Below the pieces are notes generated by a model, which did no database searches, had not been told where the DNA came from, and saw nothing but the letters and a program-made list of their open reading frames with translations. A DNA stretch of 64,000 bases from JAKAGZ01 sp964412105 (lineage in GTDB: Bacteria > Bacteroidota > Ignavibacteria > Ignavibacteriales > Ignavibacteriaceae), in NCBI GenBank assembly GCA_964412105.1, contig CAYPNM010000005.1:50281-114280 (forward strand), read 5' to 3'. Each line of letters begins with the position of its first letter. Positions within the stretch are counted from its first letter, which is position 1. This document shows, one piece after another, positions 55,359 to 64,000 of the stretch. Position numbers and translations under genes: made by a program.

Positions 55359-56429
55359 GTGAAAAAGACTAAATATATTCTTATAACTGCTGTATCACTT
55401 GCCGTAGTAATAGCTATTTTATTTTATAACAAAGCAAAGATGAAAGCTGATACAGCAAATTTAAAATTTGATTCTTATCCTGTTACTGTTGCAAAAGTGG
55501 AAAAAAGACTGGTTAGCAGAAATCTTGAATTGGTTGGTACAATTGAAGCAAACAACGATGTACAGATAGTATCGGAAGCGCAAGGCAGAGTTGTAAAAGT
55601 TAATGCTAAAGTGGGCGATTATAAAACTGCCGGATCTGTTTTAATTGAGATCGATAGTGAACTTCAATTAGCTGCAATGAAATCTGCAGAGGTAAATTTT
55701 GAGAAATCAAAGAAAGATTATGAAAGGTTTCAAACATTATATAAAACCAACTCTGTAACTGATTCACAGCTTGAAGCTGCAAAGCTAGCTTACCAAAACG
55801 CACAAACTCAGTATATTACCGCTAAACGTCAATATGAAAACACAAAAGTCACTACCCCAATTTCGGGAGTTGTTACTTCACGACTTGTTGATATCGGCAG
55901 TTATGTTAAAATGAATAATCCTGTCGCTGATGTAGTTGATATATCTAAATTAAAATTTGATGTAAATGTTGCTGAGAATGATGTATTCAGAATGAAAGTG
56001 GGAGATAAAGTTGAAGTTACAACAGAAGTCTATCCGGGTGTAATTTTCGACGGTAAAATTGCCACCATAAGCGACAAGGGTGATGAAGCACATACCTATC
56101 CTGTCGAAGTAGATCTTTATAACTCAAAGCAGCATCCTCTTAAAGCCGGAATGTTTGGGACGGTAAATTTTGTCTCTTCAACTAAAGGAGAAGCCTTGAT
56201 GATTCCAAGAGAGGCCTTAATTGGAAGCGTTAAAAATCCTAAAGTTTTTGTTGTCGATAATAATAAGGCCAGGCTTGTAGACCTGGTTATCGGCAGGACT
56301 TATGATAATTATCTTGAAGTGCTAAGCGGCTTGAAAGATGGACAAACAATAGTTATAAATGGTCAAAACAACCTTGGAGAAAATAGCAAAGTAAAAATCA
56401 TAAACGAAGACCCGAATACGAAACTATAG
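55359..56429 (+). CDS. RND efflux periplasmic adaptor (membrane fusion protein)
   Basis: 356 residues. An N-terminal membrane anchor (about 5-24), a split lipoyl domain (GRVVKVNAKVGDYKTAGSVL-type and TPISGVVTSRLVDIGSYV), a short helical hairpin between them (about 105-155), then beta-barrel and membrane-proximal domains. It links the inner-membrane pump to TolC. The start is GTG at 55359 with GAAGGAAG upstream. It is second-last in the efflux operon. Confidence 0.94.
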   Translation: MKKTKYILITAVSLAVVIAILFYNKAKMKADTANLKFDSYPVTVAKVEKRLVSRNLELVGTIEANNDVQIVSEAQGRVVKVNAKVGDYKTAGSVLIEIDSELQLAAMKSAEVNFEKSKKDYERFQTLYKTNSVTDSQLEAAKLAYQNAQTQYITAKRQYENTKVTTPISGVVTSRLVDIGSYVKMNNPVADVVDISKLKFDVNVAENDVFRMKVGDKVEVTTEVYPGVIFDGKIATISDKGDEAHTYPVEVDLYNSKQHPLKAGMFGTVNFVSSTKGEALMIPREALIGSVKNPKVFVVDNNKARLVDLVIGRTYDNYLEVLSGLKDGQTIVINGQNNLGENSKVKIINEDPNTKL

Positions 56430-56467
56430 TTTTTGTGAATAATAAACGAAATTAAAAGGAATTTAAA

Positions 56468-59400
56468 ATGACAATTACAGAGCTATCAATAAAAAGACCG
56501 ACATTGATTGTTGTGATTTTTTCTGTTCTTGCTCTGGTTGGGTTGTATAGCTATACACAATTAAATTATGAATTACTTCCCAAAATTACACCTCCGGTTA
56601 TTACTGTCACCACTGTTTATCCTGGCGCTTCGCCTCAGGAAGTAGAAACATCAGTAACTAAGCCTGTTGAGGATGCCATTTCGACACTCGATGAGATTGA
56701 TAACGTTACTTCTACCTCAGCAGAAGGAGTCTCGTTTGTGGTTATACAGTTCAATCAAACTGCAGACGTAGATATTCAATTGCAAAATGCGCAGAGAAAA
56801 GTGAATGAAATAGTTTCAACCTTACCATCTGATGTTAAGACACCAACGCTTTCTAAATTTGCTCTTGACGAGCTTCCCGTGATAAGAATGGGTGCCACAA
56901 GCAATATGCCTTCTACAAAATTTTATCAGTTTATTAAAGACAGAATTCAGCCAAGACTCGCTAAACTGCCTGGTGTCGGGCAAATTACTCTTGTCGGAGG
57001 CGATGAGCGGGAAATTAAAGTAAATCTAAATAGTGAGCGCCTGGAGGCTTATGGACTATCAATACCGCAGGTAACACAAATTATCAAGGCTTCAAACTTG
57101 GATTATCCAACTGGTAAGGTTAAAAATGATAGGGACCAGTTTATTGTGAGAATTGCGGGGAAATTTAAATCAATAAATGATTTGAGGAATCTGATAATAG
57201 GGAAATCAAAAAATGGAGGTGACATAAGGTTATCTGATGTCGCTGAGGTTGAAGATGGTCGCAAAGATTACACCACTATTAACAGGATAAATGGACTAAC
57301 TTCTGTGGGCATTATAGTTCAGAAACAAACTGATGCAAATTCTGTTGATGTCAGCAAACTTGTTCGTAACGAGGTAGCAAAAATGCAGAATGATTACAAA
57401 GCTGACAATGTAAGGTTTGATATTGCACAGGATGGCGCTCAGTTTACTATTGACGCTGCTAATGGTGTTAAATTTGACCTTTTGCTTGCAGTAATTCTTG
57501 TTGCGATTGTTATGCTTCTGTTTCTTCACAGCTTCAGAAACTCTTTTATAGTAATGATGGCAATACCTGCATCGATGATATCTTCATTTACTATGATGCT
57601 TGCCTTTGGATTTACACTTAATCTAATGACCCTTCTGGGCCTTTCCCTCATCGTTGGAATTCTGGTTGATGATTCAATTGTCGTACTTGAAAATATACAC
57701 CATCACCTTGAAAAAGGAGAAGAAAGAAGAGTTGCAGCTCTTAAAGGCAGAAATGAAATCGGCTTTGCCGCTCTGGCTATTACTATGGTGGACGTTTCTG
57801 TATTTGTTCCGCTTGCATTGACAGGAGGATTGATAGGCAATATAATTAGAGAATATTCTGTTGTTGTAGTAACCGCAACATTGCTTAGTTTGTTTGTCTC
57901 TTTTACACTCACTCCATTATTGGCATCCAGAATAGGCAAACTTGAAAAGCTTTCGCAAAGAACCATTATTGGTAAATTTTCAATCTGGTTTGAGAAGAAA
58001 TTTCGAGAGCTGGTTCAGAAATATTTGATCCTTCTCAAGTGGAGTCTTAATAACCGGTGGAAGGTTTTGCTTGCGGTTTTTATTTTGTTTGTGGCATCAT
58101 TATCACTTGCTCCCCTTGGATTTATCGGTGCAGAATTTATGACTCAGACGGATAGAGGTGAATTTGCAGTAATTCTCGAAATGCCTGCTGGTTCATCGAT
58201 TGATAATACAAATTTACAAACTCAAAAAGTTGAACAATATGTTTATTCATTGCCCGAGGTTAAAAAAGCTTTCGTAACTGTAGGGGCTTCAAATGAAGGA
58301 CTTGTCGGACAGACATCGAATAATTATTCTGAAATTGATGTTACTCTTGTTCCTAAAGAAGACAGGAAAAAGTCAACAAATGCAATTGGGGAAGAGATTA
58401 AAAAATATATTAATAATATTCCTGGTGTGAAAGTTCGTGTAAATCCTATTGGAATTTTTGGAACTGCGAACCAAACACCAATTCAACTTATAGTTACTGG
58501 ATCAAATAGACAGGATGTTGAAAAAGGTGCGAAAATTTTAGCCTCTGTTACAAAGAAGATTCCGGGAACTGCTGATGTCAGATTATCTACTGAGGAAGGA
58601 AAGCCGGAAACAAGAATTGATATTGACAGGGCAAAACTGGCTAGCTTTGGTTTAAATATAGCGGACGTTGGCACTTCATTGAGGCTCGCATTAACCGGAG
58701 ATGACGATTCAAAATTTAGGGAAGGAGAGAATGACTATACAATTATGATCTCTCTGGATGATTTTGATAAATCCCGGATTTCGGATATAAAGCAATTAAC
58801 CTTCAAAAATCCACGTGGACAGCTAATTCAGCTTCAGCAGTTTGCGAACATTTACCAAACCAACGGACCTACTAAATTGCAGAGAAGGAATAGGATAGGA
58901 GCTATCACGGTTTATTCTCAGGTAATTGGTCGTCCGACTGGGAGTGTTGGTGAAGATATAAAGAACGCTCTGTCTAAAGGCATTATGCCCCCTGGAGTTG
59001 AGGTTGACTATGAAGGCGATTTGAAGAATCAGTCAGATTCCTTCAGCAGTCTGGGATTGTCCATGATAGCTGCAATAATATTTGTTTATATGGTGATGGT
59101 TGCATTGTATGATTCTTTTGTATATCCTTTTGTGGTGTTGTTCTCAATTCCTGTGGCAATGGTTGGTGCATTTTTAGCGCTTGCACTCACAATGAAATCC
59201 TTGAATATATTCACAATTCTTGGCATAATAATGTTAATCGGCTTAGTGGGCAAGAATGCAATTCTACTTGTAGACAGGGCTAACCAGATGAGAAAAGAAC
59301 GCGGAGTAGGTATTTTTGAAGCTTTGATTGAAGCTGGAGAGAGCAGAATAAGACCTATCGTAATGACAACTACTGCAATGGTGTTCGGAATGCTTCCGCT

Positions 59401-59623
59401 GGCTCTTTCTACAGATTCCGGATCGGAATGGAAAACTGGGTTGGCTTGGGCCATAATTGGAGGCTTAATTAGTTCAATGTTTCTTACTCTTGTGGTCGTT
59501 CCGATTATGTATGTAAAAGTTGATCACTGGAAAAAAAGATTTAGTGTGTATCTTCGTGGAAGAATTAAAAGGAGAGAAATGCTGGAAGAGAAAACCGAAT
59601 TAGTTGAAGCAGAAATGAAATAG
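56468..59623 (+). CDS. RND-family efflux permease (HAE-1 type)
   Basis: 1051 residues, full AcrB-like length, twelve helices and two large periplasmic loops. The proton-relay aspartates are in ILVDDSIVVLENI (helix 4) and the lysine in GLVGKNAILLVDRANQMR (helix 10). It uses the proton gradient to export hydrophobic compounds through the adaptor and TolC made by the same operon. Substrates cannot be told from the sequence. A bidirectional hairpin follows the stop. Confidence 0.96.
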   Translation: MTITELSIKRPTLIVVIFSVLALVGLYSYTQLNYELLPKITPPVITVTTVYPGASPQEVETSVTKPVEDAISTLDEIDNVTSTSAEGVSFVVIQFNQTADVDIQLQNAQRKVNEIVSTLPSDVKTPTLSKFALDELPVIRMGATSNMPSTKFYQFIKDRIQPRLAKLPGVGQITLVGGDEREIKVNLNSERLEAYGLSIPQVTQIIKASNLDYPTGKVKNDRDQFIVRIAGKFKSINDLRNLIIGKSKNGGDIRLSDVAEVEDGRKDYTTINRINGLTSVGIIVQKQTDANSVDVSKLVRNEVAKMQNDYKADNVRFDIAQDGAQFTIDAANGVKFDLLLAVILVAIVMLLFLHSFRNSFIVMMAIPASMISSFTMMLAFGFTLNLMTLLGLSLIVGILVDDSIVVLENIHHHLEKGEERRVAALKGRNEIGFAALAITMVDVSVFVPLALTGGLIGNIIREYSVVVVTATLLSLFVSFTLTPLLASRIGKLEKLSQRTIIGKFSIWFEKKFRELVQKYLILLKWSLNNRWKVLLAVFILFVASLSLAPLGFIGAEFMTQTDRGEFAVILEMPAGSSIDNTNLQTQKVEQYVYSLPEVKKAFVTVGASNEGLVGQTSNNYSEIDVTLVPKEDRKKSTNAIGEEIKKYINNIPGVKVRVNPIGIFGTANQTPIQLIVTGSNRQDVEKGAKILASVTKKIPGTADVRLSTEEGKPETRIDIDRAKLASFGLNIADVGTSLRLALTGDDDSKFREGENDYTIMISLDDFDKSRISDIKQLTFKNPRGQLIQLQQFANIYQTNGPTKLQRRNRIGAITVYSQVIGRPTGSVGEDIKNALSKGIMPPGVEVDYEGDLKNQSDSFSSLGLSMIAAIIFVYMVMVALYDSFVYPFVVLFSIPVAMVGAFLALALTMKSLNIFTILGIIMLIGLVGKNAILLVDRANQMRKERGVGIFEALIEAGESRIRPIVMTTTAMVFGMLPLALSTDSGSEWKTGLAWAIIGGLISSMFLTLVVVPIMYVKVDHWKKRFSVYLRGRIKRREMLEEKTELVEAEMK

Positions 59624-59630
59624 GCAAATA

Positions 59631-59663
59631 AATCAAAGGGCAGGTTTTTCCTGACCTTTGATT
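59631..59663. terminator. bidirectional hairpin between RND and TPM genes
   Basis: AATCAAAGG (59631-59639) pairs with CCTTTGATT (59655-59663), with an inner CAGG/CCTG stem around TTTTT. It lies between convergent genes; the flanking T tracts are short on both sides. Confidence 0.7.
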
Positions 59664-59688
59664 TTAAGATATTAGAAAGACAAAACTC

Positions 59689-60147
59689 CTAATCTAAGTT
59701 AACTCGGTTTGAAAGTTCGTTTGTATCATCTGGTTTGATAGGGAAATGTTTGCTCAGGATTTTGCCTACCTCTTCTATTCCAAAGATAATTCCTTTACAG
59801 AACTCACCATGTGAAAAATTCTTTTGTATTTCATCCTTTATTTTATCCCATGTTCCCAGGGGAACTTTTTCATTTATACCACTGTCAGCAAGGATGTAAA
59901 AACTTCTGTTTGCTAACAAAAGAAAAATTAGTATTCCAGTCTTATCCCTTGTATTTGCAACGCCCAATTTAAAAAACTCTTTTTCAGCTAGTTCTCTCAC
60001 AGACTTCTTCTTTTCAAGAAGAGATCTCTTTTCTTTTATGCTTACACAAATCTCGCCGGCGGTTGTTTTTTCCATCTCCTTAATTTTATTGGAAATGCGC
60101 AGGAGTTCATCATCGTTAACAAAGTGATATATTAGCTGTTTTTCCAT
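59689..60147 (-). CDS. TPM-domain protein (TLP18.3/Psb32/MOLO-1 family)
   Basis: 152 residues. The TPM domain starts TAGEICVSIKEKRS and carries FFKLGVANTRDKTGILIFLL, then LADSGINEKVP and the C-terminal HGEFCKGIIFGIEEVG. There is no signal peptide or membrane helix, so this is probably the cytoplasmic or peripheral short type that usually accompanies a longer membrane TPM protein and LemA. Those partners are not in the window. Function unknown. Confidence 0.85.
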   Translation of the reverse strand: MEKQLIYHFVNDDELLRISNKIKEMEKTTAGEICVSIKEKRSLLEKKKSVRELAEKEFFKLGVANTRDKTGILIFLLLANRSFYILADSGINEKVPLGTWDKIKDEIQKNFSHGEFCKGIIFGIEEVGKILSKHFPIKPDDTNELSNRVNLD

Positions 60148-60223
60148 TGGAATAATTATTATTGAAATAATAACCGTTTAAATATAGCATTAATGTAAGG
60201 AAATTTTTAGTAGGGAGAAAAGA

Positions 60224-60253
60224 AAACCCAATCCCTAAAGAGGGGTTGGGTTT
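60224..60253 (-). terminator. intrinsic terminator after the DUF4097 gene
   Basis: A 12-bp stem (60224-60235 with 60242-60253, one G-T wobble) with a 6-base loop. On the minus strand it is followed by a T-rich run. It sits 20 bases after the DUF4097 stop. Confidence 0.85.
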
Positions 60254-60272
60254 GTTAATATTAAGACTTTTC

Positions 60273-61208
60273 CTAGTTCTTCAATACCTCGATATCTCCA
60301 CCGGAGGTTTTTGCAACTAGTTGATTGCCGCCTTTATTCAGATCAGCCTCAAACTTCGAAGAAGTAATTTTGGATATATTAGTCGTATTTAAAGTGCAGG
60401 TAATGCTGCCCCCTGAAGTTGATAATCTTGCGCTGGCGTTAAAATCTTCAGGTAATCGTAATTTTATACTTCCACCTGAAGTTCCGATATCTATTCCCTT
60501 ATTTTCCCCCACGTAGGTAATGCTTACATCTCCACCTGATGTATGAGCACTGATTTTTGAATTCTTACCTTTGAGGATGATATCGCCTCCTGAAGTTGAA
60601 GCGCTTAAGTCTCCATCGAAGTCAATACACTTGACCTGTCCACCTGATGTACTCAGATCACTGGTTCCCTTTGTGTTCGTGGTTTTGATATCACCGCCGG
60701 AAGTTGAAGCCGTCAAATTGCCGTTTGCGTCCGTTATTAATAAGTCCCCACCTGACGTTTTCATTTTTTGGTTGCCTGTGACACCGGTCATTTTAATGTC
60801 TCCGCCGCTCGATCTTATTTCCGTGTTAAAGTTGGTAGGAACTGTTATTTCAAATTTCATCCTGACGCCATTTCCAAACCAGTTAAAAAAGTTGTGCTCG
60901 TGCTCCGCTGTAACTTCAACATATTCGTCTGTTGATTTAAATGAAAAATCCACTTTTCTTTCCGCCTTCGAATTGCCAAGAATTTTTACGTAAACCTGAG
61001 GCTTATCCCAGGAATTAATAATAACATCTCCTGACGATGCATCCAGTTTCAGCAATTTGTCGGGTGAAATGTTAAAGGTTTTTTCGTGTAGTATACTTAG
61101 ATTTTCATCTATCTCACCTCTTGAATCGATCCTGCAGGATTGAAGAATCGAAGTTGTAAAAATTACGAAAACAATCAGCAGACCAAATGCAATTGTATTT
61201 TTTTTCAT
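60273..61208 (-). CDS. DUF4097 lipoprotein with repeated TSGGD beta-helix turns
   Basis: 311 residues. A lipoprotein signal ends at LQSC (about residue 25). From about residue 130 the motif (T/S)SGG(D/Q/S) occurs nine times at intervals of about 15-40 residues, the regular turns of a right-handed beta-solenoid as found in DUF4097/head-GIN proteins. It should be an outer-membrane or periplasmic lipoprotein; no enzyme motif is visible and the function is unknown. It is transcribed alone, divergent from the DMT exporter, with its own terminator. Confidence 0.88.
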   Translation of the reverse strand: MKKNTIAFGLLIVFVIFTTSILQSCRIDSRGEIDENLSILHEKTFNISPDKLLKLDASSGDVIINSWDKPQVYVKILGNSKAERKVDFSFKSTDEYVEVTAEHEHNFFNWFGNGVRMKFEITVPTNFNTEIRSSGGDIKMTGVTGNQKMKTSGGDLLITDANGNLTASTSGGDIKTTNTKGTSDLSTSGGQVKCIDFDGDLSASTSGGDIILKGKNSKISAHTSGGDVSITYVGENKGIDIGTSGGSIKLRLPEDFNASARLSTSGGSITCTLNTTNISKITSSKFEADLNKGGNQLVAKTSGGDIEVLKN

Positions 61209-61451
61209 AATTTGCCTTTATTATATATCTGTTTAGACAAAATTTTCATTAAAAGGTTACTTATAACTTATAAGAAAAGTGGACAAATTCGATTAGTTTT
61301 CAAAATAAATTATGATACCAGGTGATCTTTAAGGATAGACGACCCTTTTGTTTTTACGAAACTGATGAGGTAAGTTCATCTGACCGATTTGTGTCACTCA
61401 AAAGAATTATTATATTCAGATCAATTAAAATTTCGTACGAAAGTGAGCCAA

Positions 61452-62366
61452 ATGAATAAACTTCTATCACCTAATTTAAAAGCAATTCTTCTGGCTGTGC
61501 TTGTTACATTTTTGTGGTCAACTTCATTTATTATAATAAAATGGGGACTGATTGAAATACCACCCTTGACATTTGCAGGGTTGAGATACTTTATAGCTTT
61601 TGTTTGCCTGTTCCCATTCGTTTTTAAAAAGACAAATATTACTCAGCTTAAAACATTAGATTTCAAAATTTCTATGAAACTCTTTTGGCTGGGGATATTG
61701 TTTTATTTTTTTACACAGGGGGCGCAATTCCTCGGTTTGTTTTTTCTGCCGGCAGTTTCTGTAAGCCTAATTCTAAATTTAACTCCTATTATTGTAGCAA
61801 TTCTGGCTATATTTTTAATTTCGGAAACGCCTTCATTGTTACAGTGGTCCGGGATGCTGCTATTTATTGGCGGAGTACTGATTTATTTTTACCCGATCCT
61901 TTTTTCGGAAAATCAAATGCTGGGTTTAATAATAATGATGGTTGGCGTGTTAGCCAATGCTCTTTCGGCAGTTCTTGGTAGGGATATTAATCGCGGTGGA
62001 AAAATAAATCCCTATATTGTAACATTAATAAGTATGGGTTTAGGTTCTGTTATGCTCCTGACAGCAGCAATAATAATAGAGGGATTACCTTTGCTGGGTC
62101 TTAAGAGTGTTTTGTATATTTTATGGCTGGCAATAGTAAATACAGCATTTGCTTTTATAATATGGAATTTCACTTTGCGCAGTCTCACTGCAGTGGAGTC
62201 GAGCATAATAAACGGGACAATGTTAATTCAAATTGCTCTACTCGCATATTTGTTTTTGGGTGAGGAAATCAGCCTTAAAGAGGGAATGGGGCTTATAATA
62301 GCAGGTATTGGAGCAATTCTAGTTCAGTTGAAACTTAAACACAAAACAAAGATAATTCTGGACTAA
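61452..62366 (+). CDS. EamA/DMT-family transporter
   Basis: 304 residues from the ATG at 61452, ten helices in two EamA halves (LVTFLWSTSFIIIKWGL in the first; LWLAIVNTAFAFIIWNFTLR in the second). Drug/metabolite transporters of this type export amino acids, nucleobases or drugs; the substrate is not predictable. A TTG at 61389 would add 21 residues ahead of the normal MNKLLSPNLKAI start and is less likely. Confidence 0.88.
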   Translation: MNKLLSPNLKAILLAVLVTFLWSTSFIIIKWGLIEIPPLTFAGLRYFIAFVCLFPFVFKKTNITQLKTLDFKISMKLFWLGILFYFFTQGAQFLGLFFLPAVSVSLILNLTPIIVAILAIFLISETPSLLQWSGMLLFIGGVLIYFYPILFSENQMLGLIIMMVGVLANALSAVLGRDINRGGKINPYIVTLISMGLGSVMLLTAAIIIEGLPLLGLKSVLYILWLAIVNTAFAFIIWNFTLRSLTAVESSIINGTMLIQIALLAYLFLGEEISLKEGMGLIIAGIGAILVQLKLKHKTKIILD

Positions 62367-62448
62367 AAATTATAAGACTTCGTAGGAACTAAATATATCA
62401 AAAATTGTTTATGCTATAAATTATTCAAGTTATGTGGAATTGTAGTTA

Positions 62449-62463
62449 ATCCTAATTTAGGAT
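62449..62463. promoter_or_regulatory. short perfect palindrome upstream of the cytochrome gene
   Basis: ATCCTAA, one base, TTAGGAT: a 7+7 palindrome 76 bases before the cytochrome start. It has no T run, so an operator is more likely than a terminator. A site this short could also be chance. Confidence 0.35.
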
Positions 62464-62538
62464 ATGTTATTATATAGCCTTAAAATATTTCTCTCATCAA
62501 CTAAAAATTAGATTTATTCTCTTAATCGGAGGTAGCGT

Positions 62539-63273
62539 ATGAAAAAAATAGCTCTTGCTTTTATTATTTCCATTTTTGTATTTAGTATTATATCGAATGC
62601 ACAAATGCCTGACAAGTTTAAAAATCTTAAAGTCCTGCCAAAAGATATTACTAAGGATCAGCTTGATAAGATTATGGATAGTTTTACAGAAGGCCTTGGC
62701 GTAAACTGTGAATTTTGTCATGTAAGGGATGAGCAAACTCATAAGATGGAATTTAATCTGGACCGGAAGACTGCAAAAAGCAAAGCCAGAATAATGTTAA
62801 GAATGACTATGGATATAAATAAGAAGTATCTTTCACAGCTTTCACAGTTTACCGATAACATTATACAGGTAGAATGTATAACCTGCCATCGTGGAAATAA
62901 GATGCCGAAGATGCTTGAAGATGTTTTGTATCACACAATACAGAAGGCAGGAATAGATTCAGCAATATCAACTTATCATCAGTTACACGATGAATATTAT
63001 GGCGGATTTACTTACAATTTTAAGGATCATACACTTGTTAAATTAGTGCAGATGCTTGATAAAGATCAAAAGTACGATGATGCTATGAAAATTGCTCAGT
63101 TAAATCTGGAAATGTATCCTAATTCCGGTGTAGCAACTTTTGGATTAGGACAGGTGTATGAAGCTAAAGGTGATAAAGAAAATGCAATCAAAACTTATAA
63201 AAAAGCGATTGAATTAATGCCGCGAGCGGCTAGATTCCTAAACAGAAGGATCGAAGAATTGGAGAAAAAATAA
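62539..63273 (+). CDS. exported diheme cytochrome c with C-terminal TPR
   Basis: 244 residues with a signal peptide (about 1-21, ending SNAQ). Two c-type heme sites: CEFCH near 56 and CITCH near 115. The spacing and surrounding sequence (LKVLPKDITKDQLDKIMDSF, GVNCEFCHVRD) match the PF02276-like photosynthetic reaction-centre cytochrome group. No photosynthesis gene is present here, so it is probably a general periplasmic electron carrier. Residues 170-240 form a TPR pair (AKGDKENAIKTYKKAIELMP). A strong GGAGG lies six bases before the ATG, and a good terminator follows. Confidence 0.9.
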   Translation: MKKIALAFIISIFVFSIISNAQMPDKFKNLKVLPKDITKDQLDKIMDSFTEGLGVNCEFCHVRDEQTHKMEFNLDRKTAKSKARIMLRMTMDINKKYLSQLSQFTDNIIQVECITCHRGNKMPKMLEDVLYHTIQKAGIDSAISTYHQLHDEYYGGFTYNFKDHTLVKLVQMLDKDQKYDDAMKIAQLNLEMYPNSGVATFGLGQVYEAKGDKENAIKTYKKAIELMPRAARFLNRRIEELEKK

Positions 63274-63285
63274 AGAATCCGTTTT

Positions 63286-63325
63286 TGTGATGTCATCTTT
63301 GCTATCAGGATGGCATCACATTTTT
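63286..63325 (+). terminator. intrinsic terminator after the cytochrome gene
   Basis: A 12-bp stem (63286-63297 with 63309-63320, one G-T wobble) with an 11-base loop, followed by TTTTT at 63321-63325. It is 12 bases after the cytochrome stop. Confidence 0.9.
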
Positions 63326-63454
63326 ATTATTTTATTGACTTTTAAGGTTTCGTTTTACAAATTATATACAGTCTAACATACCATTCCATTACAGGATAAC
63401 ATTTTCGGATAAAAAGCTAATATTTTATTATTCATTTAAAACCAGGAGGTTCAA

Positions 63455-64000
63455 ATGATATCGATTGTTTCTCTCTGGCTTCCTATCCTTCTTTCTGCAG
63501 TTGCTGTTTTTATCGTAAGTTCTTTGATACATACTGTGCTGGGTTATCATAACTCGGATTTTAAAAAATTACCCGACCAGGAAAAATTTAGTGATGCTGT
63601 CCGTCCCCTGAATATTTCTCCGGGAGATTATTTAGTCCCCAATTGTGATCATCCTAAAGAAAGAAAAGATCCTTCCTTTAAAGAAAAATTAAAAGCTGGA
63701 CCCGTTGTATTGATGACTGTATACCCGAACCGTGAATTTATGATGGGAGGAAGTCTCATCCAGTGGTTTATATATACCATAGTAGTGAGCATCTTTGCTG
63801 CCTATATTGCAGGACACGCCGTTGGTGCCGGAGCCCCCTACCTGGAAGTTTTTCGCTTTGCTGGTTGTACAGCTTTTGCCTCATATGCATTGGGCGGTAT
63901 TCCGTCATCAATATGGTTTAAGACCAGCTGGAGTACTACAATTAAAAATGTTTTTGACGGATTAGTTTATGGCCTGGTAACTGCAGGTGTGTTTGGGTGG
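63455..64000 (+). CDS. membrane protein of unknown family, 3' end cut off
   Basis: The ATG at 63455 has AGGAGG five bases upstream, the strongest ribosome site in the window, and the frame runs open to the last base (182 codons). One N-terminal helix (about 5-27) is followed by a hydrophilic stretch with NISPGDYLVPNCDHPKERK and two to three more helices (about 107-180, for example SLIQWFIYTIVVSIFAAYIA). I do not recognise the family. It is preceded by the cytochrome's terminator, so it has its own promoter. Confidence 0.8.
   Translation, partial: MISIVSLWLPILLSAVAVFIVSSLIHTVLGYHNSDFKKLPDQEKFSDAVRPLNISPGDYLVPNCDHPKERKDPSFKEKLKAGPVVLMTVYPNREFMMGGSLIQWFIYTIVVSIFAAYIAGHAVGAGAPYLEVFRFAGCTAFASYALGGIPSSIWFKTSWSTTIKNVFDGLVYGLVTAGVFGW

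Noticed and set aside
60571..60993. Plus-strand frame opposite the DUF4097 gene
   Set aside because: Its repeated SPPEV-type pattern is the mirror of the TSGGD codons on the real strand.
1..64000. CRISPR arrays, insertion sequences, prophage genes, defence or biosynthetic clusters
   Set aside because: No direct-repeat/spacer array, transposase, integrase or nuclease set was found; the genes are typical chromosomal functions.
1..64000. Sigma-54 (-24/-12) promoters for the two activators
   Set aside because: Scans of the intergenic regions for TGGCAC-N5-TTGC gave only poor matches, so none is called.

Overview
The window looks like ordinary chromosomal core from an AT-rich, Gram-negative member of the Bacteroidota/Chlorobi group, most likely an Ignavibacteria-type organism. 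The reasons are several. Outer-membrane genes are present (a BamA-like Omp85 protein, LptE, TolC, MlaEFD). GWxTD and DUF4175 proteins occur. Putative promoters carry the Bacteroidota -7 element TAnnTTTG. TTG starts are common and Shine-Dalgarno sites are often weak. A diheme cytochrome c related to reaction-centre cytochromes is present, but no photosynthesis gene is seen. This placement is an inference; no rRNA or tRNA gene is visible to confirm it.

Layout. 1-3342: end of a DUF4175 envelope protein and a convergent CDF metal exporter. 3860-8472: a signalling cassette with a PAS histidine kinase, an NtrC-type sigma-54 activator, a STAS antagonist and a double-receiver PP2C phosphatase. 8469-9548: prfA. 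9703-13401: a divergent pair, an M61 peptidase and a serine hydrolase. 13451-14662: ispH. 14698-17213: a secreted pair, a TPR/thioredoxin-like CxxC protein and a lone DsbD-alpha-like domain. 17301-21916: an FMN nitronate monooxygenase-like enzyme, then a sugar nucleotidyltransferase, metK and ahcY. 21985-23306: exported YciI-like protein and a TIGR01777 epimerase.

23487-33934 is a long plus-strand run: miaB, SPOR protein, MBL hydrolase, receiver-less sigma-54 activator, lptE, GT2, TPR, 3-methyladenine glycosylase, GT9, DUF3108 and CPBP protease. 34298-40466 holds cdsA, rimO, GWxTD, a PfkB kinase and an Omp85 protein, closely packed with several overlaps. 40654-46100: MarR, UbiA, rnhB, yraN and the mlaEFD lipid-transport operon. 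After an 863-bp gap with a small 11-bp tandem repeat come uvrA, an SMR exporter, tag, a Trm112-like protein, a membrane methyltransferase and a cell-wall amidase. 53371-59623 is a TetR-TolC-adaptor-RND efflux operon. It is preceded by two matching inverted repeats that look like operators. The window ends with TPM, DUF4097 and DMT genes, the diheme cytochrome, and the start of an unidentified membrane protein.

The dominant theme is envelope building and maintenance, with two sigma-54 activators and one partner-switching output as regulators. I found no CRISPR array, insertion sequence, prophage, defence island or biosynthetic cluster, and nothing that convincingly amounts to a new system. The items most worth checking are the tag gene with no standard start codon, the twin operators before the efflux operon, the STAS/phosphatase module without its kinase, and the cytochrome-TPR fusion.
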